DNA of 64,000 nt from an uncultured Clostridia bacterium. GTDB taxonomy: Bacteria > Bacillota > Clostridia > Oscillospirales > Acutalibacteraceae. The notes beneath the pieces are model-generated. The model was not told the DNA's origin. It saw only the letters and a program-made list of their open reading frames with translations, and searched no databases. Positions 1 through 8,447 of this stretch are shown here, one piece after another. Numbering within the stretch: position 1 is the first letter of the stretch; every line of letters begins with the position of its first letter. Location: NCBI GenBank assembly GCA_947581635.1, contig CANPVE010000008.1, forward strand, positions 1 to 64,000. Direction: 5' to 3'. The position numbers and the translations under genes were made by a program.

Positions 1-1
1 T

Positions 2-303
2 GAGGAAGTAATTGAAGAAGCCGAAGAGATATCGGAGCCTGAGGAAGTAACCGAAGAGGCCGAAGAGATATCGGAGCTTGAGGAAGTAACCGAAGAAGCC
101 GAAGAGATATCGGAGCCTGAGGAAGTAATTGAAGAAGCCGAAGAGATATCGGAGCTTGATGGAGTAACCGAAGAGGCCGAAGAAATATCGGAGCCTGAGG
201 AAGTGATTGAAGAAGCCGAAGAAATATCAGCGCCTGAGGAAGTAATTGAAGAAGCCGAAGAAATATCGGAGCCTGAGGAAGTAACCGAAGAGGCCGAAGA
301 AAC
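2..303 (+). repeat. 39-bp in-frame tandem repeat in the LCP gene
   Basis: At least seven 39-bp (13-codon) units begin at 2, 41, 80, 119, 158, 197 and 236, with a partial unit at 275; the array continues past the window edge. Units differ by a few substitutions (ATT/ACC for Ile/Thr, CCT/CTT for Pro/Leu, one GAT-GGA variant) but never shift frame. They encode an almost purely acidic segment before the membrane span, so the array is likely to vary in copy number between strains. Confidence 0.95.
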
Positions 304-1402
304 GCCGGACAGAGATAAAAAGAAAATCTCAATGCCGAGGAAGATCATTGTCGCACTGGTGTCAATGATTGCAATGGTAATGCTTATACTCGCTGTCGGT
401 TACGGTGTATTCGTTCATTATTACAACAAGCTGAACCATCAGGCGCTCAGGGATAAGTACGATATCGTATCTCAGATCGACCTTGATGAGGATTATGACG
501 AAAATGCCCAGGATTCTCCCGCTGAAGATATAGCCAATCTCGACAAATATGTGCTTGGAAATCTTGTTGAGGGCACAGAGGAGTTAAAATTCGATGACGA
601 GAACGTGACCAATATCCTGTTGATAGGCACGGATAACCGCAGTAAAAGCAGCAAGAACAGCCGCAGCGATTCAATGATAATTGCGTCGATAAACCGCAAT
701 ACCAAAAAAATAGTGATGACATCTGTTATGCGTGATACATATGTAAACATTTCGGGAGTAGGCAACAACAGAATAAATGCAGCCTATGCATATGGCGGTC
801 CCGAATTGCTAATTTCCACTATCGAAAAGAATTTTAAGATATCGCTCGATAAGTACGTCCAAGTCGACTTTTACAGCTTTATGGATATTGTTGACGCGCT
901 CAATGGTGTTACGCTGGATGTAAGCGATGCCGAAATTGAGGTTATGAATGATTATATATCGGGGCTTAATCAGTGCCTCGGACTGCGCAAAGATTTGGAC
1001 AAAATTAATGAGAGCGACGCGGGCGTTATAAATCTTAATGGAAAGCAGGCTGTAGCCTATTCGCGCGTACGCTATGTGGGCAACGCCGATTTTGGACGAA
1101 CCGAACGTCAGCGCAAGGTCCTCGCTGAAATATTTAAGACAGCCAAGGGTATGAGTGTGGGTGAAATCAATAATTTCGCGAATGTCGCATTACCCAGTAT
1201 TACAACCAACCTCACGCAGGGAGAAGTGCTGTCGCTGGTTGTCAATTCGCCGGAGTATTTGACTTATGATTTGGTGTCTGCGAGAATGCCTTTGGACGGC
1301 AGTTATAAATACATGACGATAAACAAGATGTCGGTTCTTGGGGTTGATTTTGCGGAGAACCGCAACTATTGGTATGAAACTGTGTATGGCAGTGGCGAAT
1401 AA
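2..1402 (+). CDS. LytR-CpsA-Psr (LCP) family cell-wall glycopolymer ligase, 5'-truncated by window edge
   Basis: The reading frame is open from base 2, so the true start lies upstream. In-frame GTG codons inside the repeat (e.g. 203) are valines, not a start. Order of parts: an acidic 13-residue tandem repeat (EEVIEEAEEISEP type), a basic patch, one membrane span (about 341-420), then an extracellular LCP domain. The LCP domain shows NILLIGTDNR, a VMRDTYV strand and RTERQRKV with its conserved arginines. Members of this family transfer undecaprenyl-linked wall polymers (teichoic acid or capsule) to peptidoglycan. The acidic tail would be cytoplasmic. A factor-independent terminator follows, so this is the last gene of its unit. 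The family call is secure; the substrate is not readable. Confidence 0.9.
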   Translation, partial: EEVIEEAEEISEPEEVTEEAEEISELEEVTEEAEEISEPEEVIEEAEEISELDGVTEEAEEISEPEEVIEEAEEISAPEEVIEEAEEISEPEEVTEEAEETPDRDKKKISMPRKIIVALVSMIAMVMLILAVGYGVFVHYYNKLNHQALRDKYDIVSQIDLDEDYDENAQDSPAEDIANLDKYVLGNLVEGTEELKFDDENVTNILLIGTDNRSKSSKNSRSDSMIIASINRNTKKIVMTSVMRDTYVNISGVGNNRINAAYAYGGPELLISTIEKNFKISLDKYVQVDFYSFMDIVDALNGVTLDVSDAEIEVMNDYISGLNQCLGLRKDLDKINESDAGVINLNGKQAVAYSRVRYVGNADFGRTERQRKVLAEIFKTAKGMSVGEINNFANVALPSITTNLTQGEVLSLVVNSPEYLTYDLVSARMPLDGSYKYMTINKMSVLGVDFAENRNYWYETVYGSGE

Positions 1403-1425
1403 TTTTGTAATTCAGCGTTAAAAAT

Positions 1426-1474
1426 AAAATACGGACAAACCACGGATTTGCTGTCCGCAATTTGTCCGTATTTT
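1426..1474 (+). terminator. Rho-independent terminator after the LCP gene
   Basis: A perfect 14-bp stem (AAAATACGGACAAA at 1426-1439 against 1461-1474) encloses a 21-base loop and runs into a T-rich tail. Confidence 0.9.
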
Positions 1475-1575
1475 TATTTTGCCGAAAATTTCAAAGATAT
1501 GAAAAAATGAGAGAAAATTAGATTAAGGTAGATTTTGCGAGATTTTATAAGATAATGGGATAAAAATAAATAAAA

Positions 1576-1650
1576 TTTGACCTTTTCTGACTTTGACTTT
1601 TACTGACCTTTGAATATAATAGTAATTACAAAAGGTCAAAGAAAGTCAAA
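1576..1650 (+). promoter_or_regulatory. ctsR promoter embedded in three CtsR operators
   Basis: A sigma-A promoter, TTGACT (1593-1598), 16-bp spacer, TATAAT (1615-1620), is surrounded by three CtsR-type heptad pairs. Two are on the minus strand: TTTGACC-N3-TCTGACT (1576-1592) and TTTGACT-N3-ACTGACC (1592-1608). One is on the plus strand: GGTCAAA-GAA-AGTCAAA (1634-1650). The known CtsR box is a direct repeat of RGTCAAA heptads separated by three bases. The second box covers the -35 element, and the third lies just after the expected start point, so repressor binding would block both polymerase binding and escape. A further half-site-like TGACCTTT lies at 1675-1682. Confidence 0.9.
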
Positions 1651-1696
1651 GATGAACGCAAGATTCAAATTAATGACCTTTAGGAGATGAGAAACC

Positions 1697-2155
1697 TTGA
1701 GAATGAGCGAGCAGGTGGCGCGGTATATCATGGAAATGCTGGACAGTTGCGAGGGCATAGCCGAGATAAAGCGAAACGAGCTTGCCGATCAAATGGGCTG
1801 CGTGCCCAGTCAGATAAATTATGTGATAACATCGCGTTTTACACCCGAGCAGGGCTATCTGGTGGAGAGCAGGCGTGGAGGCGGCGGATATATCAGAATA
1901 ACGCGAGTGCAGATGAACGGTCCGTCGGCTGTGATGCACGTTGTCAACAGCATAGGCGACAGCGTCGACGCGGGTACGGCCCGTATGCTGATAGTAAACC
2001 TTGCGGACAGGGGAAACATCAATGCCCCTGTTGCTCAGGTAATGTTGGCAGCGTGCAGCGACAGCGCATTGAAAGCATTACCCACCGAATACAGGGACAC
2101 TGCACGCGCGGGAATCCTCAAACAAATGCTTATCAAGTGTACAGTCAGCCAATAA
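1697..2155 (+). CDS. ctsR: CtsR, transcriptional repressor of class III heat-shock genes
   Basis: Dimeric winged-helix repressor of clp genes; McsB and heat relieve its repression. The 152 residues match the family in length, with the DNA-binding stretch CVPSQINYVI and the glycine-rich wing ESRRGGGGYIRI, the part that senses heat in Bacillus CtsR. The start is taken as TTG at 1697, because AGGAG (1682-1686) lies 10 bases upstream; the next ATG (1703) would be 16 bases away. First gene of ctsR-mcsA-mcsB-clpC, and autoregulated to judge from the boxes in front of it. Confidence 0.97.
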   Translation: MRMSEQVARYIMEMLDSCEGIAEIKRNELADQMGCVPSQINYVITSRFTPEQGYLVESRRGGGGYIRITRVQMNGPSAVMHVVNSIGDSVDAGTARMLIVNLADRGNINAPVAQVMLAACSDSALKALPTEYRDTARAGILKQMLIKCTVSQ

Positions 2156-2308
2156 TTGTAAATGCAAAATACTGTTGATTAACAGCAAAAGTGCCACAGA
2201 AAATCTATACACAGAGTTATGATTGGTTTCCGCATTTTTCTCAAAGATTTTTTGTGTTCTCAATTCGATATTAAATACGACCGATAATTGGAAAGGGAAT
2301 GAAAATTT

Positions 2309-2833
2309 ATGTTGTGTCAAAAATGTAAAAAGAACGAGGCAACGACCTACATCAAGACAAACGTGAACGGCGATGTTCACGAATACCATCTTTGCGCCGA
2401 TTGCGCGGCTGAGTTGAAGGGCAGCGGTGCTTTTGGCACCATGTTCGACTTCGACAACATATTCAACCCGATGAGCGGGTTTGACCTTGTGAGCGGTCTG
2501 CTGACCTCGCCGTTTGGTGGCTTCGGCGGTATGCCGTCCATCGGCGCCGGCAAACGCTGTGCGGTGTGCGGCTCGGATTTTAGCTCGATTGCCAAGAGCG
2601 GCAAGGCGGGTTGTCCGAATTGCTACGCCGAATTCAAGTCGAGACTTGCTCCAACTATTAAAAAAATTCACGGAAATACAGTTCATTGCGGCAAGCACTC
2701 CAAGGTAACTGTAGAGCAAAGCAATGAAAATGAGATCGCGGCGCTCAAGAAGCAGCTTGACGAAGCGGTTAAGACCGAAAATTACGAGCTTGCTGCGGAA
2801 CTCAGAGACAAAATCAAGGCCATGGAGAAATAG
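2309..2833 (+). CDS. mcsA: McsA, zinc-finger activator of the McsB protein-arginine kinase
   Basis: 174 residues with four CXXC pairs (CQKC and CADC near the N-terminus, CAVC and CPNC in the middle), expected to bind two zinc ions. A C-terminal UVR motif (LKKQLDEAVKTENYELAAEL) is of the kind that docks on ClpC. McsA is the adaptor/activator that stimulates McsB and takes part in CtsR release. AAAGGGA lies about 9 bases upstream of the ATG. The 153-base gap after ctsR has no obvious terminator, so co-transcription is expected. Confidence 0.95.
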   Translation: MLCQKCKKNEATTYIKTNVNGDVHEYHLCADCAAELKGSGAFGTMFDFDNIFNPMSGFDLVSGLLTSPFGGFGGMPSIGAGKRCAVCGSDFSSIAKSGKAGCPNCYAEFKSRLAPTIKKIHGNTVHCGKHSKVTVEQSNENEIAALKKQLDEAVKTENYELAAELRDKIKAMEK

Positions 2834-2895
2834 TACGACTGCGGTTTTGAGTGAAGAATTTTACCGGAATTAAAAAGTAATTTGGAGTGATCTAT

Positions 2896-3939
2896 ATGTT
2901 TGGCAAAAACAATGAAAAAAAATGGTATCAGACCGAGGGAAGTAATTCCGATACGGTTATCAGCACGAGACTGAGATTTGCGCGAAATCTGAACGGATAT
3001 CCGTTTCCGCATATCATGAGCGGCGAGCAGAAAAAAGAGGTAAACGAAAAGGTCCGTGACGCGCTCATAGGCGGCAACTCATCGTTGCGCGACAGTTTCA
3101 AATACATTGACGCCGACGAGCTTACACCCGTTCAGCTTTTGAGCATGGTAGAGCGTCATCTGATAAGCCCGGAGTTCGCCCGCAATCCAAGAGGCGGAGC
3201 GTTGCTGCTTATGAATGACGAGTCTGTAAGTATAATGCTTAATGAGGAAGACCATCTTAGAATTCAGGTGATGGGAAGCGGTCTTGAACTTGACAATCTG
3301 TATGACACGGCCGACAAGATAGACACACTGCTCGATGAGACGCTTCAATTTGCGTTTGACGAAGAGTTAGGATATCTTACGGCCTGCCCGACCAATCTCG
3401 GCACCGGCATGAGGGCTTCGGTAATGCTGCATCTGCCTGCGATAGAAGCAGATGGTACGCTGCGGACGCTGGCAGCCGGCCTGGTTAAGATAGGTGCGAC
3501 AATTCGCGGCAGTTACGGCGAGGGAAGCAAATCCAGCGGATCTATGTACCAGGTTTCCAATCAGGTTACGCTGGGCATAAGCGAGAAGGATACGATATCA
3601 AACCTCAATGAGATAACCAATCAGATAATTGCATTGGAAAAGAAATCGCGCGCAAGACTGCTGGAAAATGATGAATACCAGGATAAAATTTGGCGTGCAA
3701 TAGGCATAATGAAAAATGCTCGAACGATGGACAGCGCAGAATTTGCCGATTTGTATTCCATGTTGAGAATGGGAGTGGCCGAGGGCATTGTGAGCGGTGT
3801 CACCACTGACAAACTCAGTGACATCTATGCCTGCGTTCAGCCTGCCGGCCTCATGGAAAAATTCGGGGACAACATGACTCCGCAGCAGCGAGATAAAAAA
3901 CGCGCGGATATTTTGCGCAAAGAGCTTGCCAACGTATAA
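2896..3939 (+). CDS. mcsB: McsB, protein-arginine kinase
   Basis: Phosphoguanidino-kinase-fold enzyme that phosphorylates arginines on CtsR and aggregated proteins, tagging them for ClpCP. The 347 residues match the family length. The ATP-binding landmark VISTRLRFARNL stands near the N-terminus and the NEEDH-type segment (MLNEEDHLRI) around residue 120. The start is ATG 2896, 8 bases after GGAG (2884-2887); the upstream in-frame GTG at 2887 overlaps that ribosome site and is unlikely. Third gene of the CtsR-controlled operon. Confidence 0.96.
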   Translation: MFGKNNEKKWYQTEGSNSDTVISTRLRFARNLNGYPFPHIMSGEQKKEVNEKVRDALIGGNSSLRDSFKYIDADELTPVQLLSMVERHLISPEFARNPRGGALLLMNDESVSIMLNEEDHLRIQVMGSGLELDNLYDTADKIDTLLDETLQFAFDEELGYLTACPTNLGTGMRASVMLHLPAIEADGTLRTLAAGLVKIGATIRGSYGEGSKSSGSMYQVSNQVTLGISEKDTISNLNEITNQIIALEKKSRARLLENDEYQDKIWRAIGIMKNARTMDSAEFADLYSMLRMGVAEGIVSGVTTDKLSDIYACVQPAGLMEKFGDNMTPQQRDKKRADILRKELANV

Positions 3940-4001
3940 TAATGCGCATGGCAGAAAAAGATTTATACTGACCAAAATAACAGATGAAATGAGGGTAGTC
4001 T

Positions 4002-6518
4002 ATGTATAACTTCAAAGGATTCACTGAAAAATCAAATGTTGCGCTCAACTACGCGTTTGATTGTGCGCAGAATATGGGCCATACCTTTGTCGGTTCGGAG
4101 CACATACTGCTCGGGCTGCTTATGACTGATTCGTCAGCCGCTCAGACCATACTTAACGATAATGGCATTGAAGCGGAAGACGTGCAGGCTAAAATGCTTG
4201 AAGTCCACGGACAGGGTATCAAATCCACCGTAAATCCCAACGACCTCACAACGCGCAGCAAGAGTACGCTCCAAAGGGCAAAGGTCATTGCCTCCAGAAT
4301 GGGCAGTTACGTCGGTACCGAGCACATTCTTTTGTCCATGATAACCGACACCGAGAGCTATGCGGTCAGATTTATTCAGGAACTGGGCGGAGATATTCAG
4401 GATATAGCCGACGCCATAGAACAGTTTATCGGGGGCGGCGATTCCGATGAATACGGCAGCGCGGGCGGTGGTGAGAGTGAGCAGCCGCCATTCGGGGGGT
4501 TCTTTGGAATGGGTGCCCCTAATCCGTTCGGCGCTCAGAGCAGTCCCAAGCGCGGCAAAAATAAGAGCCTTGAAAAATACGGCAGAGACCTGACCGACGA
4601 AGCCAAAAAGGGCAAAATCGACCCCGTTATCGGCAGACAGCAGGAGATAGACCGCGTGATTCAGATACTCTCCCGCCGCACAAAGAACAATCCATGTCTC
4701 ATAGGTGAACCCGGCGTTGGCAAGACCGCAATTGCCGAGGGTCTTGCGCTCAAGATTTCAGAGGGCGAGGTTCCCGAGACGCTCAAGAACAAAAAGATAG
4801 TTGATCTGAGCCTTACGGGCATGATTGCAGGATCAAAGTACAGGGGCGAGTTTGAAGAGAGAATTCAATCTGTCATTGACGAGGTTATCAAAGACGGCAA
4901 CACGATTCTTTTCATAGATGAAATTCATACCCTCATCGGCGCAGGCTCGGCGGAGGGCGCGACAGATGCCGCCAATATTCTCAAGCCTATGCTGGCCAGA
5001 GGCAGTTTTCAAGTGATAGGGGCCACAACCATTTCTGAATACCGAAAGTATATCGAGAAGGATTCCGCGCTTGAACGCCGTTTCCAGCCCGTTATGGTGG
5101 GTGAGCCTACCGAAGAAGAAGCAGAACAGATACTTCTCGGACTGCGCGACAGATATGAGGGACACCACAATGTGAAGATCAGCGACGACGCAATTAAGGC
5201 TGCGGTCAATCTCTCCGCACGTTACATTGCCGACCGATATCTTCCCGATAAGGCGATAGATCTCATAGATGAGGCGGCCTCCAGAGTGAGACTGAAGCGT
5301 CAGACTGCCCCGCTTGACGTAAAAGAGCTTGAAGATCAAATCAAACAGACTGTTGCCGATAAACAGGAGGCAATCAATACACAAGACTTCGAGCGCGCCG
5401 CCAAGCTCCGCGACAAGGAGAAGGAACTTAACGCCGAACTGGAAAATCGCAAAGAAGAGTGGAAGAAAGGCAACGCGGGCAGAGAGGATACTGTAACAAC
5501 TGAGGATATCGCGGAAATTGTATCTCAGTGGACAGGCGTTCCTGTGGTGCAGCTTACCACTGAAGAAAGCGAACGTATGCTCAAGATGGAGGACATACTC
5601 CATGAAAGAATTGTGGGTCAGCACGAGGCAGTTACAGCGGTATCAAAGGCTATCCGCCGCGGGCGTGTCGGCTTAAAGGATCCAAAGCGTCCGATAGGTT
5701 CGTTCCTATTCCTTGGACCCACAGGCGTGGGCAAAACCGAATTGAGCAAGGCACTTGCCGAAGCGATGTTCGGTGACGAGAATGCGATTATACGCCTTGA
5801 TATGTCGGAATTCATGGAGAAACACACCGTTTCAAAGCTAATTGGTTCGCCTCCGGGCTATGTGGGATATGATGAGGGCGGTCAGCTCACCGAAAAAATT
5901 CGCAGACACCCGTATTCCGTGGTATTGTTTGATGAGATCGAGAAGGCTCACCCGGATATTCTCAACATCATGCTGCAAATCCTCGGTGACGGCAGAGTTA
6001 CCGATTCACAGGGGAGAACGGTGGACTTCAAGAATACGATTATTATAATGACGTCTAATCTCGGCGCGCGTACCATCACAGGCGGCGGAGGTCATACCCT
6101 AGGCTTCGGCAGTTCCGATAGCGACAAAGCCCAGCAGGAATACGACAACATAAAGGCCAGCGTAATGGAAGAGGTTAAGAACACGTTCCGTCCCGAATTT
6201 ATCAACCGCTTGGACGACATCATTGTATTCCGCAAGCTCAGCGAGAGCGATGTGGCGCTTATTGCCGAGAGAATGCTTGCTTCGCTTGCCAAGAGAGTCA
6301 ATGATATGAGCATTGAGGTGGAATTCGACAAGAGCGTCGTGGATACCGTCGCCAAGCATGGATTTGACCCTGTATACGGTGCAAGACCTATTCGACGTGC
6401 CATTCAGTCAGAAATTGAGGATAAGTTGTCAGAGAAAATTCTTGACGGCACAGTAAAGGCGGGCGAAAGCATCAAGGTGAGTTTCCGTGATGGCGATATG
6501 ATTATCAATAAAGTGTAA
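4002..6518 (+). CDS. clpC: ClpC, AAA+ unfoldase of the ClpCP protease
   Basis: 838-residue Hsp100 with the normal layout. An N-terminal double Clp-N repeat binds adaptors. AAA1 has Walker A GEPGVGKT and Walker B ILFIDEIHT. A middle UVR/M-domain (AAKLRDKEKELNAEL) binds McsA/McsB-type partners. AAA2 has Walker A GPTGVGKTE and Walker B VVLFDEIEKAH. A LGFGS loop (about residue 705) is in the position of the ClpP-docking tripeptide. It unfolds arginine-phosphorylated and adaptor-delivered proteins for ClpP. Last gene of the operon, followed by a strong terminator. Confidence 0.98.
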   Translation: MYNFKGFTEKSNVALNYAFDCAQNMGHTFVGSEHILLGLLMTDSSAAQTILNDNGIEAEDVQAKMLEVHGQGIKSTVNPNDLTTRSKSTLQRAKVIASRMGSYVGTEHILLSMITDTESYAVRFIQELGGDIQDIADAIEQFIGGGDSDEYGSAGGGESEQPPFGGFFGMGAPNPFGAQSSPKRGKNKSLEKYGRDLTDEAKKGKIDPVIGRQQEIDRVIQILSRRTKNNPCLIGEPGVGKTAIAEGLALKISEGEVPETLKNKKIVDLSLTGMIAGSKYRGEFEERIQSVIDEVIKDGNTILFIDEIHTLIGAGSAEGATDAANILKPMLARGSFQVIGATTISEYRKYIEKDSALERRFQPVMVGEPTEEEAEQILLGLRDRYEGHHNVKISDDAIKAAVNLSARYIADRYLPDKAIDLIDEAASRVRLKRQTAPLDVKELEDQIKQTVADKQEAINTQDFERAAKLRDKEKELNAELENRKEEWKKGNAGREDTVTTEDIAEIVSQWTGVPVVQLTTEESERMLKMEDILHERIVGQHEAVTAVSKAIRRGRVGLKDPKRPIGSFLFLGPTGVGKTELSKALAEAMFGDENAIIRLDMSEFMEKHTVSKLIGSPPGYVGYDEGGQLTEKIRRHPYSVVLFDEIEKAHPDILNIMLQILGDGRVTDSQGRTVDFKNTIIIMTSNLGARTITGGGGHTLGFGSSDSDKAQQEYDNIKASVMEEVKNTFRPEFINRLDDIIVFRKLSESDVALIAERMLASLAKRVNDMSIEVEFDKSVVDTVAKHGFDPVYGARPIRRAIQSEIEDKLSEKILDGTVKAGESIKVSFRDGDMIINKV

Positions 6519-6560
6519 AGTTTATCCGATTAGTATAAGCCCGCTATGATAAAATAGATA

Positions 6561-6621
6561 AACAAAGCGCCCCGCTGTGCGGATTCATTTACGAATTCGC
6601 ACAACGGGGCGTCGCTTTGTT
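6561..6621 (+). terminator. Terminator between clpC and the convergent glnS
   Basis: Long interrupted inverted repeat: AACAAAGCGCCCCG on the left pairs with CGGGGC-GTC-GCTTTGTT on the right, with an inner CTGTGCG/CGCACA-type stem. It lies between convergent genes and can serve both strands. Confidence 0.85.
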
Positions 6622-6661
6622 ACTGAATATAATTACAACGTATTGCGGCTCGGCCAAATCC

Positions 6662-8359
6662 TTAACCCTTAAAATTATATGAATCCTTAAGCTCTACAGA
6701 ACGGTTGAACACGAGGTGTTCGGGGGTGGAATCTACACTGTCTGCACAGAAGTAGCCAAGGCGCAGGAATTGAAACCCGTCTCCGGGGCGCGCCATCGCG
6801 AGACACGGTTCCAACTTGCAGCCCCGCTTGACGGTCAGCGAATTTGGATTTATGTGCTCCATGAAATCCACGTCCGCAACGTCGGGGTTTGGAATGTCAA
6901 AAAGACGGTCGAAAAGACGAACTTCGCCTTCAACGCAGTCGGCGGCGTTGACCCAGTGTACAGTGCCCTTTACTTTCAGGCCCTCGGGGGGATTGCCGCC
7001 GCGTGTGCTCGGGTCGTATTCGGCATAAACTTCCGTTACATTTCCGTTTTCGTCCTTCTTGCAGCCGGTGCATTTCACAATGTAGGCTCCTTTGAGACGA
7101 ACATAATTGCCGGGGAAGAGGCGGAAGTATTTCTTGGGCGGCTCCTCCATAAAATCGTCGGCTTCGATGTAAAGCTCGCGGCCGAATGAAATATTGCGTT
7201 TTCCCGCAAGTTCATTGAGCGGGTTGTTTTCTATCTCGAATATTTCCGATTTATTTTCAGGGTAATTGGTGATAATCAACTTTACCGGATCGAGCACCGC
7301 CATGGCGCGGGTGGCGTTGTTGTTCAGATCCTCGCGCAGGCAGTATTCCAGAAAGCTCCACTGAACCACGTTTTCGTTTTTTGCAACGCCTATTCTCTCG
7401 CAAAAGTTGCGTATTGACGCGGGCGTATATCCGCGCCTTCTGAGCGCCGCGAGCGTGGGCATTCTGGGGTCGTCCCAGCCCATTACAATTCCGTCTTCAA
7501 TGAGCTTGCGCAGCTTGCGTTTGCTCAGTACGGTGTAATCTATCCCGAGGCGTGCAAATTCAATCTGTCTCGGCTTGGAAGGAGCCGTTATATTTTCAAT
7601 AACCCAGTTATAGAGCGGGCGGTGGTTCTCATATTCCAGCGAACACAGCGAGTGGGTGATTCCCTCCATTGCGTCCCCTATCGGGTGGGCGAAGTCGTAC
7701 ATGGGATAAATGCACCACTTGTTGCCCGTCTGATGATGGGTCTCATGCTTGATTCGGTAGAGCACAGGGTCGCGCATATTCCAGTTTGGAGAGGCAAGGT
7801 CGATTTTTGCGCGCAGCGTCATTGCACCGTCGGCAAATTCGCCATTCTTCATGCGTTCAAACAGATCAAGACTTTCCTCGATGGGGCGGTCGCGATAAGG
7901 ACTTGTTGCGGGAGTGTTCAAATCGCCGCGGTTTTGGCGCATCTGCTCGGGAGTAAGCTCACAAACGTAGGCAAGCCCTTTCTTAATAAGCTCCACCGCG
8001 AAGTCGTAGATTGCGTCGAAGTAATCAGAAGCGTAATAAAATCTGTTCCCCCAGTCGTAGCCCAACCAGTGAATATCGTTTTTTATCGCGTCGATAAATT
8101 CTTCCTTTTCCTTGGTGGGGTTAGTGTCGTCCATTCGGAGATTGCATATTCCGTCGAATTTTTCCGCCATACCGAAGTCAATGCAGAGCGCTTTTACGTG
8201 GCCGATGTGGAGACATCCGTTCGGCTCGGGTGGAAATCTGGTGTGAACTGTCATTCCTTCAAATTGCCCGCCCTCGGCGATATCCTCCTCGATATACTCG
8301 GCGATAAAATTATTTATTTTGTTCTCCTCGTTGTCTGCTGTCGATATTTTCTCAGCCAA
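6662..8359 (-). CDS. glnS: Glutaminyl-tRNA synthetase
   Basis: Class Ib synthetase charging tRNA-Gln directly. 565 residues. The nucleotide-binding signature is PPEPNGCLHIGHVKA (about residues 43-57) and the KMSKS counterpart is VLSKRKL. The C-terminal half is the beta-barrel anticodon-binding region, ending in a conserved FNRSVELKDS-type tail. The start is TTG at 8359 behind GAGGAGG with 8-base spacing; no ATG is better placed. GlnRS is patchily distributed in Firmicutes, most of which use GatCAB, so a cell carrying it next to gltX may use the direct route. It lies 88 bases downstream of gltX on the same strand, probably one transcript. Confidence 0.97.
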   Translation of the reverse strand: MAEKISTADNEENKINNFIAEYIEEDIAEGGQFEGMTVHTRFPPEPNGCLHIGHVKALCIDFGMAEKFDGICNLRMDDTNPTKEKEEFIDAIKNDIHWLGYDWGNRFYYASDYFDAIYDFAVELIKKGLAYVCELTPEQMRQNRGDLNTPATSPYRDRPIEESLDLFERMKNGEFADGAMTLRAKIDLASPNWNMRDPVLYRIKHETHHQTGNKWCIYPMYDFAHPIGDAMEGITHSLCSLEYENHRPLYNWVIENITAPSKPRQIEFARLGIDYTVLSKRKLRKLIEDGIVMGWDDPRMPTLAALRRRGYTPASIRNFCERIGVAKNENVVQWSFLEYCLREDLNNNATRAMAVLDPVKLIITNYPENKSEIFEIENNPLNELAGKRNISFGRELYIEADDFMEEPPKKYFRLFPGNYVRLKGAYIVKCTGCKKDENGNVTEVYAEYDPSTRGGNPPEGLKVKGTVHWVNAADCVEGEVRLFDRLFDIPNPDVADVDFMEHINPNSLTVKRGCKLEPCLAMARPGDGFQFLRLGYFCADSVDSTPEHLVFNRSVELKDSYNFKG

Positions 8360-8447
8360 ATTTTATTCCTCCTCACAAATTGTTATGATACGCACAGCAT
8401 TACTGTGTGTCCGTTGGAATCTCTTTGTAAACTTCTCCGAGCCGATA

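Noticed and set aside
203..205. GTG as start of the LCP gene
   Set aside because: It is a valine codon inside the tandem repeat, and the frame is open to the window edge; there is no ribosome site before it.
1687..2178. 163-codon open frame overlapping ctsR
   Set aside because: Arg/Gly/Cys-rich shadow frame of ctsR with no family resemblance.
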